Source of the DNA: Fumia xinanensis | Lineage (GTDB): Bacteria; Bacillota; Clostridia; Oscillospirales; Ruminococcaceae | DNA: 64,000 bases | Assembly: GCF_014384905.1 (NCBI RefSeq) | Contig: NZ_JACRSV010000005.1 | Location: 38,840 to 102,839 of the forward strand | Direction of reading: 5' to 3' | Shown here: positions 20,136-31,950 of the stretch, piece after piece | Numbering within the stretch: the first letter of the stretch is position 1 | How the letters are laid out: the number at the start of each line of letters is the position of its first letter | The notes under the pieces: generated by a model | What the model saw: only the letters and a program-made list of their open reading frames with translations | Databases searched by the model: none | What the model was told of the DNA's origin: nothing | Program-made: the position numbers and the translations under genes

Positions 20136-23100
20136 ATGTTGCACAAACGACTCAAAAAACGTCTTGCGATGTGTTTGTCGGCAGTTCTTGCTGTAACGTG
20201 TATGCTGAGTAGTATACCGGTACAAGCGCAGTCGCTCAGACTGGGATCTACCGATAAGGTCAATTTGGCAAGTGGTCTTACCTATGAAACCAACTGGTTA
20301 AGAGAAGATTTCAATAGTGATACCTACTCTGACTACGACCATGTCAAAATGACCGACGGCAAAAAAGCAAGCAGTATTTGGGCGGCAGAATGTGCAGGTT
20401 TTAAAAGGAGAGCATCAGATGAACCTGTTACATTCACCTTTGATTTAGGCTCAAAGAAAGAGGTAAACGAAGTAAACTTTTCCGGTTGGGACGGAAACGA
20501 AAGCGGTGTTCGCAACCCCAACCACTTCAAAGTAGAATATACCGACGACAATGGAGACTGGCAGCTCTTCTATGAAGGCGACGTTGGCCGCGCTTCCCCC
20601 GAAGGGTACGAGGTTGCCTACCAGTATGGATACGAAATGCCGGATAACGGATCTGTCACTACACAGAATATCCGTCTGTCCTTGTCATTTGACCCTTCAT
20701 CCGGCGTTGCGTTTTTGGATGAAATTGAAATTTTATCCCCCGCAGCCGGTTCATCCAACCCTTCCGTTGATTTTGTAAACATTGCCTTGAACAAACCCTA
20801 TACTATTACCACCCCTCATAAAGATTGGGACGCTGATCACCCGACCACAGGTAACGAGTATACCGATGGTATCTATGGAAACGGCGACTACAATGACCTT
20901 TCTTATGCACACGTTAATATTCAGGACAGCGCAGTAGACACGATCATCGAGTTTGATCTGGGCGCAGAATATGACATCAACGGTGTTCAGTTGAGCGGTT
21001 TTTACTATACCGATGCGTATATCTACACCCCTAAAAATTTCCGCCTGGAATACTTTGATGGAGCTGAATGGAAACTGCTGGTTGCTTCTCCGGAGTCAAT
21101 CGGTTATCCATCGGGCATCGGCACCTTCGGCGGTGACACTTATAAAGCCGCTCTCCCCGATAGCGGCACCGTCAAGGCTCAGAAAGTCCGTCTGGTGACC
21201 CGTCCCTGGAGTACTGGCCTGTACTTCGACGAAATCGAGATTCTGGGAATCGGCAATGGCGAGGAGCCTACGCCTCCTGGCGATAAGCCTTCTATGGAAT
21301 TGCCCGCCGACGACGTAGCAGTCATTTCCTCCGGTATGAAATATACAGCTGCTCCTGCAATTCAGTTTGAAAACGGCTACAGCGACTCCACCCCCTCCAA
21401 GCTCACAAATGGCAAGCTCGCTTCCTCCAAAGATGATACCTCCAGCATCGTTGGTATCAAGCTGACCGCAGGCCAGCCGCAGGAGCTGATCTTCGAGTTT
21501 ACTGCTGACCAAAAATTCCGGGGCATGTCCTTCCACGGCTGGAGCGACAGCGTACTGCCCTCCTATAAAGTGGATTACCAGCTCCCCGACAGCAACTGGT
21601 CTGTCATTAAAGAAGATGCTGTCGCGGCAAACGGCCATGACTACACTGTTGACACTTTGATTGCAGGCGGCAATGCAGCCAACACCAAGAAGGTCCGCCT
21701 GACCCTCACTGCTGATCAGGATACGACGGTATATCTGGATGAAATCGCCGTATACGAGAAAAAAGTGGAGCCGCTGCCTCCTACAGTGGACCCCAACAAT
21801 ATTATTGGCGGCGTCAAATACACGACGAACCTGAAAGACGGAAACGCCAACGCCAGCCCGGCTGAAGGCGACTATCACCCTGGCCACCCCGATGTAGGCC
21901 GCAACCGGCTGACCGACGGCGTGAAAGCAGGCAAAGGATCTTCGTGGTCCGCTGCCGCTACCGTAGGCCTCCATGTTCCTTCTCCCGATGTCCAACATGA
22001 TGATCCAAATGAAAAGCGCATTATCACGGAATTCAACATGGAAGAGGCAAGATCCTTCCAGCAAATTTCTTTCTCAAGCTTTTTGGATGCTCAAAACGGT
22101 ATTTTATATCCCAGACATCTTTTAATTGAGTACAAAAGCGGAGACGGCGAGTGGATTAATCTCTTTGACAGAGACGTCAGCGTAGCTGGTGCAAGTATGA
22201 CAGAGTTTATCTACCGTGTACCGGATAACGGCTCGATCGAGTGTACCGACATTCGCCTCTCCTTTACCGCTGGTAAAGATTCTGGATGCTGGCTCTTTAT
22301 CGACGAAATCGAAGTTCTGGAAAAGGCTACTTCCAATATGCCCAACCTGAACCCCGAAGCCGGTAACTGCAAAAACATTTTGCAGGGTATTCCGTATACG
22401 ACAACCTTAATAAACGGAAATGCCAACGCCGACCCGAAAGAAGGAGATTACCATCCTTCTCATCTGGATCCCAATAAAAAATTCCTGACCGACGGCGTAA
22501 GAGGCAGCGACTGGATGAGCAACGGTATCCTAATGTTTGCCGCCCGCGACGCCGCCCACTCTATCCCCGGCGAATTTGTCTTTGACCTGGGCGAGGTTAA
22601 GACCTTCGAGCAGGCCAATATCGGCATTATCACCAGTGGTGATCCCGCTATTTACGCTCCTTCTAAAATCACCGTTAAAGTATCCAACGATCCCGGTGAA
22701 GACAAAGAGTGGAAAATGGTTGGAAATTACAAGTGGAAAGACTCAAAAGAGCAAGGTAAAGAAGTGGTTTTGGTCGCCCCCGACGGCGAACCCATCGAAG
22801 CCCAGTATGTGATGGTTGAATTCTATCACAACGAAGCTTGGATCTGCGTAGATGAAGTTCAAATCTACGACCACCCCACCGGCCAGGATGCCGACGCTGC
22901 TCTCACTCTAAAACAGCCCCCTCTGGAAATGCTGAGAGACACCCCTCCCACCATTTCTGAGGACGGCACACATGTCGTTTTGCCCGAATCCCCCTCTGAG
23001 TTCTATGACATTGAACTTTTTGGCTCGGACAACAAAACGGTTGTTGATTTGGATGGAAATATCCACACTCCTCTCTTTGATACAACTGTCAATCTGATGT

Positions 23101-26100
23101 ATAAAGCTGTATTAAAAGAGGACCCCACCAATTTTGAAAAAGGCGACTACAACGTCCAGATTACCATTCCCGGAAAATATTCGGTAGAAAACGGCGACAA
23201 CGAAAAGCCCGACACTCTGCCTGCTCTCCGCGAATGGAAAGGCGGCAACGGCGAGTTTACTCTCACCGATACTTCCGCCATTGTCATCGCTCCTTCTGCC
23301 GATGCAAGAACTGAAGAAATCGCCAACGATGTAAAAGATTTCTTCAAGGATATGCTGGGCAGAGAGATTGCTGTGAAAAAAGGCGAAGCCGCAGCAGGCG
23401 ACGTTTACCTGAAACTGGATTCCTCCATCCCCGAAATGGGCGAGGAAGGCTATTACATGAACGTCACTGATAAAGTCGTCATCACCTCTCCTCGCTACAC
23501 CGGATTGCTGTACGGCGGCATTACTGCGACTCAGATTCTCTACGACGACGAAGACCATCTGAACATTCCTCAGGGTATCGCCCGCGACTACCCCATGTAC
23601 GAAGTTCGCAGCGGTATGGTGGACGTGGCTCGTGCCTTTGTCCCCATGGATTACCTGAAGGAAATAACCCGGTACTTCTCCTGGTTCAAGCTCAATGAAC
23701 TTCACCTGCACGTCAACGACCGCGGTGAAAACAATTACCAAGCTTTCCGTATCGAAAGTGATCTGGAAGGTCTTACCGCTACCGACGGTTCTTACTCCAA
23801 AAAAGAATACCGCGAATATCAGAAAGAGGCTCTCAAATACGGCATCCACATCGTTACCGAATTTGAGACTCCCGGCCACGCAAACAGCTTTGGCAACATT
23901 CCCGGTATCTCGATGCTCGACCCCTCCCACATCAACATCGGAGACGAAGCATCTGTCAACATCGTCAAGAGCCTCTTTGATGAAATGCTTGGCGGAGACG
24001 ATCCTGTCATCATCAAGGAAAACAAAGTAGTCCATATCGGCACCGACGAGTACGCCTATAACGACAACAACAGCCAGGCGATCCGCGATTATACTTATGA
24101 CATCGCAGAATATGTCAAGAGCCTTGGCTACACCCCCAGGTTCTGGGGCGGCCTCTGGGGCAACTCCGGTTTGCCCAACGGCGTTACCACCACTACCGGT
24201 ATCCAGACAAACTTCTGGGCTCATGACGATCCCAAATACAATGTCAACTACCAGACCCTTTATGACGCAAACTACGACGTTGTAGCAACTGTAAACGAAC
24301 TCCTTTACATGGTTCCCGGCGGCAGCGCCTTCGTCGATTATCTCGACCTGACAAAGCTTTACAATCAGTGGAATGTCAACTGGCTGACACTGAACGGATC
24401 TATCCGGATGCCCCTCGGCCATCCTCAGACCCTGGGTGCAGAATTTGCTGTCTGGAACGATAAACACACTTCCGGCGGCGGATTGTCTTACCATGACGTC
24501 TTCCAGCGTGTAAAATACGGCGTTGTCCTTCTCTCCGAGAAGAACTGGCAGGGTGAACCCACCGAGGGCCAGAACGCCAGAGGATTCCTGGACAGAGTTG
24601 CTAAGTTCTGGAACACCGTTCCCGGCGTAAACCCTAACCGTTATATTGAAAGCGAAACCGGTACTTTGGTCGATTACGACTTTGAGTCGGTAAACGGCAC
24701 TACTGTAAACGACCATTCTGGCAACGCATATGACGCCACTTTGACAAACGGCTCCATCGTCGACGGCAAAGACGGCAAAGGCGTTTCCCTGAGCGGTAAC
24801 GGATACCTTTCCCTTCCCATGGATGGCATAGGCTTCCCCTATACTGTTGAATTTGATATTAAACTCAATAGTGCTCCTTCTAAAGATGCCACCCTCTTCA
24901 GCGGCAGAGATGCCACTTTCTATCTGAACATGGACGGCACTGGAAAAATGGGCTTTAAACGTGACGGTTACGTCATGGGTACCTCCCACGGCAAATCCCA
25001 GGCTGTATTTAGGCCCGACGGTTACGCCTATTCCTTCGGCTATGAACTTCCTGTAGGTGAATGGGTCCATGTGAAGATCAGCGGCGGTAAGCAATTTACT
25101 ACTCTGACTGTAAATGGTCAGGAGTACAAAGCTGAGATGCAGAACTCCATCGTCGGAAACATCAGCATGAAACCGACTGAATTCAGCTCCACCGCCATTT
25201 TGCCCACTGCCAAGATCGGCGACAAGATGGACGGTATTCTCGATAACCTGAGCGTCGTAGATCCCACAAGAAGTGAGGAAGCTCAGCGCAATCCCAACCT
25301 GGCTCTCAACTGTACTGCCTCCATGTCTACCCGTGAGGTTGACTACACCTTCGGCCCCGATATGGCAGTAGACGGCAATACCGCTCTGGAAAGCCGCGCA
25401 TCCTTTAGCAAGGAAGAAGACTACCAGTGGCTCAAGATTGACCTGGGCAAGGTACAGGATATCAACAGAGTCGTTTTGTACTGTGGCGAGGAAGCAAAAG
25501 AGTATAAAATCTCCATTTCCGAAACCGGAAATGACGGCGACTGGCATGAAATCTTCTACAAACTCGTTGAGGGAGATGCCGGTGCAAAATATCTGCCTCC
25601 TTACATTATTGACTTTGATACCACCAAAGCAAGATACATCAAATACGAGCAGCTGCAGCGTTTCTGGAGCCCCTTGTACAATACCTACTACAGCGGCGGT
25701 GTCTCTGAAATTGAAGTCTATAACATGAAGGGCGCATACGATATTACCATTGCTCCCACAGAAAACGGCACAGTTACCGCAAACAGACAGACTGCTGACG
25801 AAAATGAGGTCATCACCCTGGCCGTCACTCCCGACAGCGGATACAAAGTGAAGAGCGTCGCAGTGAACGGAACTGCTATTACTCCTGTTGACGGCGTATA
25901 CTCCTTCACCATGCCGAAAAAACATGTTACTGTAACAGCGGAATTTGAGGCAGACACTACTGTCGTCACCTACAGCGTCACTGTAACTGACGGTACCGCC
26001 AATCCTGCTAAGGCTGCCGCTGGCTCCACCATCACTCTGACTGCAAACGCACCGGAAACCGGCAAGCAGTTCAAAGAGTGGCAGGTAAGCCCCTCCGTTG

Positions 26101-27296
26101 CCTTTGTGGACGGCACTACCGCAAACGACGCTACTGCAAAATTCACCATGCCTGCAGGCAATGTAACCGCAACTGCTGTTTACGAGGATATTCCTGTTGT
26201 CACCTACAACGTAACGATTTCTTCGACGGCAAACGGCACCGTCACCGCCGACAAGCAGACGGCTGCTGAAGGCGATACTGTTACTTTGAACGTCAAACCT
26301 GCCGACGGATACTCCATCGAAAGCGTAAAAGTCAACGGTACTGCAATCACCGCAACAAGCGGCGTATATTCATTCACCATGCCTGCTGAGGATGTAACTG
26401 TTACGGCAACCTTTAAGAAGAACGACACCGAATCTTCTTACAACATCACCGTGACTCAAGTCACTGGCGGTATAATCACTCCTCAGAAGACCTCTGCCAA
26501 GGCAGGTGAAACTATTCGCGTGAGCATTGCTCCGGATACCAACTACTACCTTGAATCCCTCTACTGCAATGACGAAGAGCTGGTTGCATACTTTGGTGTT
26601 TACTCCTTCGTAATGCCTGCAGAAGATGTAGTTTTGGTCGCATCCTTTAAACCATACGGTGGTTCCAGCGGCGGCTCCGGTGGCGGCTGGATCGGCGGAG
26701 GCGGTTCTTCCAGACCTACCGAGCCCACCACTCCTGAAAAGCCCACCCCCACATCTCCCACCTGGGAAGAGGTTGACGGCGTCTGGAAGCTCAAAGGCAT
26801 CGACGGCGACTACCTGACCGGCTGGCAGAAAGTGGACGGCGCCTGGTACTATCTGGGTGCAAACGGCGCTATGAAAACCGGTTGGTTCCAGGACGGCAAC
26901 AACTGGTACTACTTGAAATCCAACGGCGTCATGGCTACTGGTTGGCTGAAACTCCAGAACACCTGGTACTATCTGGGTGCAAACGGCGTTATGAAAACCG
27001 GATGGCTCTTTGACAATGGCGTTTGGTACTACCTCTACAACTGGGGTGGCATGGCCAACACAAGCTGGGTCAAAGTAAACAACGCTTGGTACTACTTTAG
27101 AGGAAACGGCTCGATGATGACCGGATGGTTGCTGCAGGGCAACACCTGGTACTATCTGAAGGGCGACGGGGCTATGGCAACCGGCTGGAACTGGGTAGGA
27201 AACAAGTGCTACTACTTCAATTCCAGCGGCAAGATGGCTCAGAACACCACCATTGGCAGCTATCGTGTCAATGCCAACGGTGAGTGGATCAAATAG
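20136..27296 (+). CDS. Giant secreted GH20 beta-N-acetylhexosaminidase with wall-binding repeats
   Basis: A 2386-residue exported multidomain enzyme. A signal peptide (residues 1-31, ending VQAQ) is followed by five discoidin/F5-8C-like sugar-binding modules (about 36-205, 213-388, 396-548, 556-738 and 746-915). Next come a GH20b-like domain (about 1029-1150), a GH20 barrel (about 1152-1505), a LamG-like domain (about 1511-1708) and a further F5/8C module (about 1718-1868). The C-terminal part holds four InlB-type beta repeats (about 1868-2175), a Gly/Pro linker and about eight GW..YY wall-binding repeats to the end. The catalytic Asp-Glu pair is D1304-E1305 in HIGTDEY. It should sit on the cell wall and remove terminal GlcNAc or GalNAc, or release lacto-N-biose, from host or dietary glycans. 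The exact specificity cannot be read. Confidence 0.92.
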   Translation: MLHKRLKKRLAMCLSAVLAVTCMLSSIPVQAQSLRLGSTDKVNLASGLTYETNWLREDFNSDTYSDYDHVKMTDGKKASSIWAAECAGFKRRASDEPVTFTFDLGSKKEVNEVNFSGWDGNESGVRNPNHFKVEYTDDNGDWQLFYEGDVGRASPEGYEVAYQYGYEMPDNGSVTTQNIRLSLSFDPSSGVAFLDEIEILSPAAGSSNPSVDFVNIALNKPYTITTPHKDWDADHPTTGNEYTDGIYGNGDYNDLSYAHVNIQDSAVDTIIEFDLGAEYDINGVQLSGFYYTDAYIYTPKNFRLEYFDGAEWKLLVASPESIGYPSGIGTFGGDTYKAALPDSGTVKAQKVRLVTRPWSTGLYFDEIEILGIGNGEEPTPPGDKPSMELPADDVAVISSGMKYTAAPAIQFENGYSDSTPSKLTNGKLASSKDDTSSIVGIKLTAGQPQELIFEFTADQKFRGMSFHGWSDSVLPSYKVDYQLPDSNWSVIKEDAVAANGHDYTVDTLIAGGNAANTKKVRLTLTADQDTTVYLDEIAVYEKKVEPLPPTVDPNNIIGGVKYTTNLKDGNANASPAEGDYHPGHPDVGRNRLTDGVKAGKGSSWSAAATVGLHVPSPDVQHDDPNEKRIITEFNMEEARSFQQISFSSFLDAQNGILYPRHLLIEYKSGDGEWINLFDRDVSVAGASMTEFIYRVPDNGSIECTDIRLSFTAGKDSGCWLFIDEIEVLEKATSNMPNLNPEAGNCKNILQGIPYTTTLINGNANADPKEGDYHPSHLDPNKKFLTDGVRGSDWMSNGILMFAARDAAHSIPGEFVFDLGEVKTFEQANIGIITSGDPAIYAPSKITVKVSNDPGEDKEWKMVGNYKWKDSKEQGKEVVLVAPDGEPIEAQYVMVEFYHNEAWICVDEVQIYDHPTGQDADAALTLKQPPLEMLRDTPPTISEDGTHVVLPESPSEFYDIELFGSDNKTVVDLDGNIHTPLFDTTVNLMYKAVLKEDPTNFEKGDYNVQITIPGKYSVENGDNEKPDTLPALREWKGGNGEFTLTDTSAIVIAPSADARTEEIANDVKDFFKDMLGREIAVKKGEAAAGDVYLKLDSSIPEMGEEGYYMNVTDKVVITSPRYTGLLYGGITATQILYDDEDHLNIPQGIARDYPMYEVRSGMVDVARAFVPMDYLKEITRYFSWFKLNELHLHVNDRGENNYQAFRIESDLEGLTATDGSYSKKEYREYQKEALKYGIHIVTEFETPGHANSFGNIPGISMLDPSHINIGDEASVNIVKSLFDEMLGGDDPVIIKENKVVHIGTDEYAYNDNNSQAIRDYTYDIAEYVKSLGYTPRFWGGLWGNSGLPNGVTTTTGIQTNFWAHDDPKYNVNYQTLYDANYDVVATVNELLYMVPGGSAFVDYLDLTKLYNQWNVNWLTLNGSIRMPLGHPQTLGAEFAVWNDKHTSGGGLSYHDVFQRVKYGVVLLSEKNWQGEPTEGQNARGFLDRVAKFWNTVPGVNPNRYIESETGTLVDYDFESVNGTTVNDHSGNAYDATLTNGSIVDGKDGKGVSLSGNGYLSLPMDGIGFPYTVEFDIKLNSAPSKDATLFSGRDATFYLNMDGTGKMGFKRDGYVMGTSHGKSQAVFRPDGYAYSFGYELPVGEWVHVKISGGKQFTTLTVNGQEYKAEMQNSIVGNISMKPTEFSSTAILPTAKIGDKMDGILDNLSVVDPTRSEEAQRNPNLALNCTASMSTREVDYTFGPDMAVDGNTALESRASFSKEEDYQWLKIDLGKVQDINRVVLYCGEEAKEYKISISETGNDGDWHEIFYKLVEGDAGAKYLPPYIIDFDTTKARYIKYEQLQRFWSPLYNTYYSGGVSEIEVYNMKGAYDITIAPTENGTVTANRQTADENEVITLAVTPDSGYKVKSVAVNGTAITPVDGVYSFTMPKKHVTVTAEFEADTTVVTYSVTVTDGTANPAKAAAGSTITLTANAPETGKQFKEWQVSPSVAFVDGTTANDATAKFTMPAGNVTATAVYEDIPVVTYNVTISSTANGTVTADKQTAAEGDTVTLNVKPADGYSIESVKVNGTAITATSGVYSFTMPAEDVTVTATFKKNDTESSYNITVTQVTGGIITPQKTSAKAGETIRVSIAPDTNYYLESLYCNDEELVAYFGVYSFVMPAEDVVLVASFKPYGGSSGGSGGGWIGGGGSSRPTEPTTPEKPTPTSPTWEEVDGVWKLKGIDGDYLTGWQKVDGAWYYLGANGAMKTGWFQDGNNWYYLKSNGVMATGWLKLQNTWYYLGANGVMKTGWLFDNGVWYYLYNWGGMANTSWVKVNNAWYYFRGNGSMMTGWLLQGNTWYYLKGDGAMATGWNWVGNKCYYFNSSGKMAQNTTIGSYRVNANGEWIK

Positions 27297-27366
27297 CCTG
27301 GCTATTCCTATAGCTCAGACGCTGTTCAATTAGCTCTCCTTTTTGCTATAGTTATATTCTCCACAG

Positions 27367-27396
27367 AAAAAGGCCCCGATTAATCGGGGCCTTTTT
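27367..27396. terminator. Bidirectional terminator after the GH20 gene
   Basis: A perfect 30-base palindrome: AAAAAGGCCCCGATT followed by its complement, ending in TTTTT on either strand. Confidence 0.93.
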
Positions 27397-27438
27397 CCTA
27401 TGTAGAATGATATGTGTCCATGTCATCTATAACAATAA

Positions 27439-27470
27439 AAAACAGGGGAAAATCCCTCTTCCCCTGTTTT
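27439..27470 (-). terminator. Terminator of ilvE
   Basis: AAAACAGGGGAA pairs with TTCCCCTGTTTT. On the minus strand it continues TTATTG, giving a six-T tail after the ilvE stop codon. Confidence 0.92.
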
Positions 27471-27482
27471 ACACAATCATGG

Positions 27483-28559
27483 TTATTCAACTTTCATCGT
27501 CCATCCAAACGGGTCCGGACACTTGCCCCATTGGATTCCCGTCAGCTCATCGTAGAGCCGCTGGGACAGCTCGCCGATTTTTCCATCGGAAAGCTTCATA
27601 TCGATGTCCTTGTATCGGAGCAATCCCACCGGAGAGATGACTGCAGCTGTGCCGCTTCCAAACATCTCGGTAAAATTGCCTTTTTTATAAGCCTCCAGCA
27701 GTTCATCCACAGAAAGCCTTCTCTCACTGACCTTATAGCCCCAGCTACTCAGCAGCTCAATAACCGATTTTCTTGTAATGCCGGGCAAAATACTCCCCTG
27801 TAACGCGGGAGTGACCACTTCATCCCCCAACACAAAGAATACGTTCATAGCGCCGACTTCTTCAATGTACTTTCTCTCCACGCCATCCAGCCACAGCACC
27901 TGGGAAAAACCTTCCTCCGCAGCAACATCCTGTGCTTTCAGAGATGCGGCATAGTTTCCGCCGGTTTTGGCAAAGCCCATGCCGCCGCGCACTGCGCGGA
28001 CGTACTCGTTTTCCACAAAAATGCTCACCGGATTGAGGCCAGTGGCATAATATGCCCCTACCGGGCACATGATAATGAGAAACTTATACTCAGAAGATGA
28101 ATGGGCCCCCAATGAAGGCTCTGTTCCGATGACAAAAGGACGGATATACAAAGATGTTCCCTCCGTATGGGGAACCCAGTCCTTGTCCATTTTAATCAGT
28201 TCTAACAGCGCTTTTAAGGCAAATTCCTCATCGATCTGAGGGATGCAAAGACGTTCATTAGACCGGTTTAATCGTTTAAAGTTCTCCATAGGCCGAAATA
28301 AGTAAATTTCTCCATGGGGATTCCGGTAGGCCTTCATGCCCTCGAATGTTTCCTGACCGTAATGGAGGCATGTACAGGCCGGGCTCAGCTCTAACGGACC
28401 GTAGGGGACGATTCTCGCGTCATGCCATCCTTGTTGCTGATTCCAGTCCATTTCAAACATATGGTCGGTAAAATATTTGCCGAAGACCAGGTTGTTTTCG
28501 TCCGGTTTTTGTTTCGGCGCGGTATTCCGCACTATTTTGATTTCACTCATGGCAATCAT
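27483..28559 (-). CDS. ilvE: Branched-chain amino acid aminotransferase
   Basis: A class IV PLP aminotransferase of about 358 residues. It interconverts Leu, Ile or Val and their keto acids, completing the pathway whose earlier steps are encoded by leuACDB at the other end of the window. LHYGQETFEGMKAYR near residue 66 and the PLP lysine in KTGGNYAAS near residue 200 are typical of the long (eukaryote-like) BCAT type. The start may be ATG 28559 or ATG 28550 (MSEIK). Both have GAGGA-type sites upstream. It is a single gene with its own terminator. Confidence 0.95.
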   Translation of the reverse strand: MIAMSEIKIVRNTAPKQKPDENNLVFGKYFTDHMFEMDWNQQQGWHDARIVPYGPLELSPACTCLHYGQETFEGMKAYRNPHGEIYLFRPMENFKRLNRSNERLCIPQIDEEFALKALLELIKMDKDWVPHTEGTSLYIRPFVIGTEPSLGAHSSSEYKFLIIMCPVGAYYATGLNPVSIFVENEYVRAVRGGMGFAKTGGNYAASLKAQDVAAEEGFSQVLWLDGVERKYIEEVGAMNVFFVLGDEVVTPALQGSILPGITRKSVIELLSSWGYKVSERRLSVDELLEAYKKGNFTEMFGSGTAAVISPVGLLRYKDIDMKLSDGKIGELSQRLYDELTGIQWGKCPDPFGWTMKVE

Positions 28560-28685
28560 TCCTCGATCCTCTTACAGAAATTTTTATTATTTTTTAGTAT
28601 AGCACGGGGGTTTTGCCCTGTCAATTCGCAGAATGGCAAAAATAACCGTCTTAGAAGAGTCTGTATTTGACTCCAGTACCTTTAT

Positions 28686-28720
28686 AAAAACAGCGAAGGT
28701 TTTAAAAACCTCCGCCGTTT
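28686..28720 (-). terminator. Terminator of the DegV gene
   Basis: On the minus strand AACGGCGGAGGTTT pairs with AAACCTTCGCTGTT using two G-U pairs, then runs into TTTTATAAAG. On the plus strand the same sites are A-C mismatches, so it is specific to the minus strand. Confidence 0.88.
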
Positions 28721-28724
28721 TTTC

Positions 28725-29606
28725 TTAAATGTCCCGTGTGTCTCCTACGAAGAAAAGCGCCACCGTTCCCGGTCCGGAATGGGTGCCAATCACCGGTCCA
28801 ATATATCCGATGACGACGTTTTTAATACCGAAGTGTTTTTTCACCAGGTCGGCCACATATTTGGCGTCGTCCTCGCAGTCTCCGTGGCTCACATAGACCA
28901 CTTCGTTTTTATGAGAACCGATTCGCTCTCCCATTTTATCCACCAGCCAGTTCAGAGACTGTTTTCGGCCCCGGACCTTGCCCACGTTGATGAGCCGCCC
29001 CTCGTCGTCCACATGCAGGGTTGGCTTGATGCCCAGCGCTGTGCCCATAATAGCAGTCATTTTGGACACCCGTCCGCCCCGGTGGAGAAAATGCAGATCG
29101 TCAACAGTAAAGTTGTGGCAGAATCGGAGTTTTTCCGCTTCAATAATCGCGGTGAGTTCCTCAAGGCTCTTGCCCTGCTCCTTCAGCGTGACGGCGTAGT
29201 TGAGCATCAGTCCCTGCCCCATGGACGCGGCCAAAGAATCCACTACAATAATCTTTGCCTCCGGATGCCGTTCCATCACGTCGTTAGCAGCGACAGTGCA
29301 GCTTTGATAAGTGCCGCTAAGGGCCGAAGAAAAAGCCAGATGAAAAACATCGTAGCCTTCTTCCACCAGCTTCTCAAACGCGGAAGTGGCCTTATCCAGC
29401 GAAACTTGGGCGGTTTTGGATTCTCCGCCTTCCCGAAGCTGCCGATAAAACTCCTCGATGGGTAAATTTTTTTCGCTGGCAGAATCGTACTCCATTCCGT
29501 TTAAGGTATACGTCATCCCCAGCAGGTGAACGCTGTGCTCTCTGTAATACGACATCTCCATGTCACAGGTGGTTTCGGTAGAAATAATATATTTTCTAGC
29601 TTCCAA
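28725..29606 (-). CDS. DegV family protein (fatty-acid-binding type)
   Basis: About 293 residues in the DegV/FakB family, whose members bind fatty acids and in some Firmicutes present them to the FakA kinase. The two-lobed fold is recognisable: FHLAFSSALSGTYQSC near residue 90, VVDSLAASMGQGLM, FLHRGGRVSKM near residue 160, and the GPVIGTHSGPGTVALFFVG C-terminal motif. No ATG fits. I chose TTG 29606 because AGAGGGG lies five bases upstream. An in-frame TTG at 29636 lacks such a site. No fakA neighbour is present. Confidence 0.85.
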   Translation of the reverse strand: MEARKYIISTETTCDMEMSYYREHSVHLLGMTYTLNGMEYDSASEKNLPIEEFYRQLREGGESKTAQVSLDKATSAFEKLVEEGYDVFHLAFSSALSGTYQSCTVAANDVMERHPEAKIIVVDSLAASMGQGLMLNYAVTLKEQGKSLEELTAIIEAEKLRFCHNFTVDDLHFLHRGGRVSKMTAIMGTALGIKPTLHVDDEGRLINVGKVRGRKQSLNWLVDKMGERIGSHKNEVVYVSHGDCEDDAKYVADLVKKHFGIKNVVIGYIGPVIGTHSGPGTVALFFVGDTRDI

Positions 29607-29806
29607 ATTGACCCCTCTTTTCCTGAAAGGCGGCAAAACTGCCTGCCTATAACTTTCTATTTTATATTATACTGGAAACGGCTGCTTTCTGCAAGAATTT
29701 TCTAAAATTTTTCCAAAATTTATGGGACAGTTTGCATAAATAATATATTTATGCACAATGATTTTTATGAAATTCTACAAAAAACAAATTGTTAAAAATT
29801 AAGTAC

Positions 29807-29834
29807 TTGATTTTTCACAAATAACCGATAAAAT
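29807..29834 (+). promoter_or_regulatory. Promoter of groES-groEL
   Basis: TTGATT (29807-29812), a 16-base spacer and TAAAAT (29829-29834), immediately upstream of the CIRCE operator. Confidence 0.75.
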
Positions 29835-29842
29835 AGATAGTG

Positions 29843-29869
29843 TTAGCACTCCGTATATTTGAGTGCTAA
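29843..29869. promoter_or_regulatory. CIRCE operator (HrcA binding site)
   Basis: A perfect match to the CIRCE consensus: TTAGCACTC (29843-29851), nine bases, GAGTGCTAA (29861-29869). The dyad extends outward to GATAGTG and CACTATC (29836-29876), giving 16-bp arms. It lies at the expected transcription start of groES-groEL, so HrcA should repress the operon in the absence of heat stress. Confidence 0.96.
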
Positions 29870-29915
29870 CACTATCTGCGTAACCAAAATAATAAATATA
29901 TCAAGGAGGATATGA

Positions 29916-31855
<1,940 letters not shown>

Positions 31856-31871
31856 TCTCCCTAAAAAGGCT

Positions 31872-31907
31872 AAAAAGGACGAAACGGAATACCGTTTCGT
31901 CCTTTTT
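31872..31907 (+). terminator. Terminator of groES-groEL
   Basis: AAAAAGGACGAAACGG (31872-31887) pairs with CCGTTTCGTCCTTTTT (31892-31907), with the T run as part of the 3' arm. Confidence 0.93.
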
Positions 31908-31950
31908 CTATCTAGGTATTATCACCGCAACCGCTGTTAAAATGCCGCAC

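Noticed and set aside
23112..25925. A 937-codon open frame antisense to the GH20 domain
   Set aside because: It mirrors the conserved GH20 coding frame, has no ribosome binding site or recognisable domain, and arises from the strong C-ending codon bias of the sense gene.
26800..27293. Tandem repeats that could be a CRISPR or DNA repeat array
   Set aside because: The periodicity is the protein-level wall-binding repeat of about 20 residues. The DNA copies vary and have no spacers.
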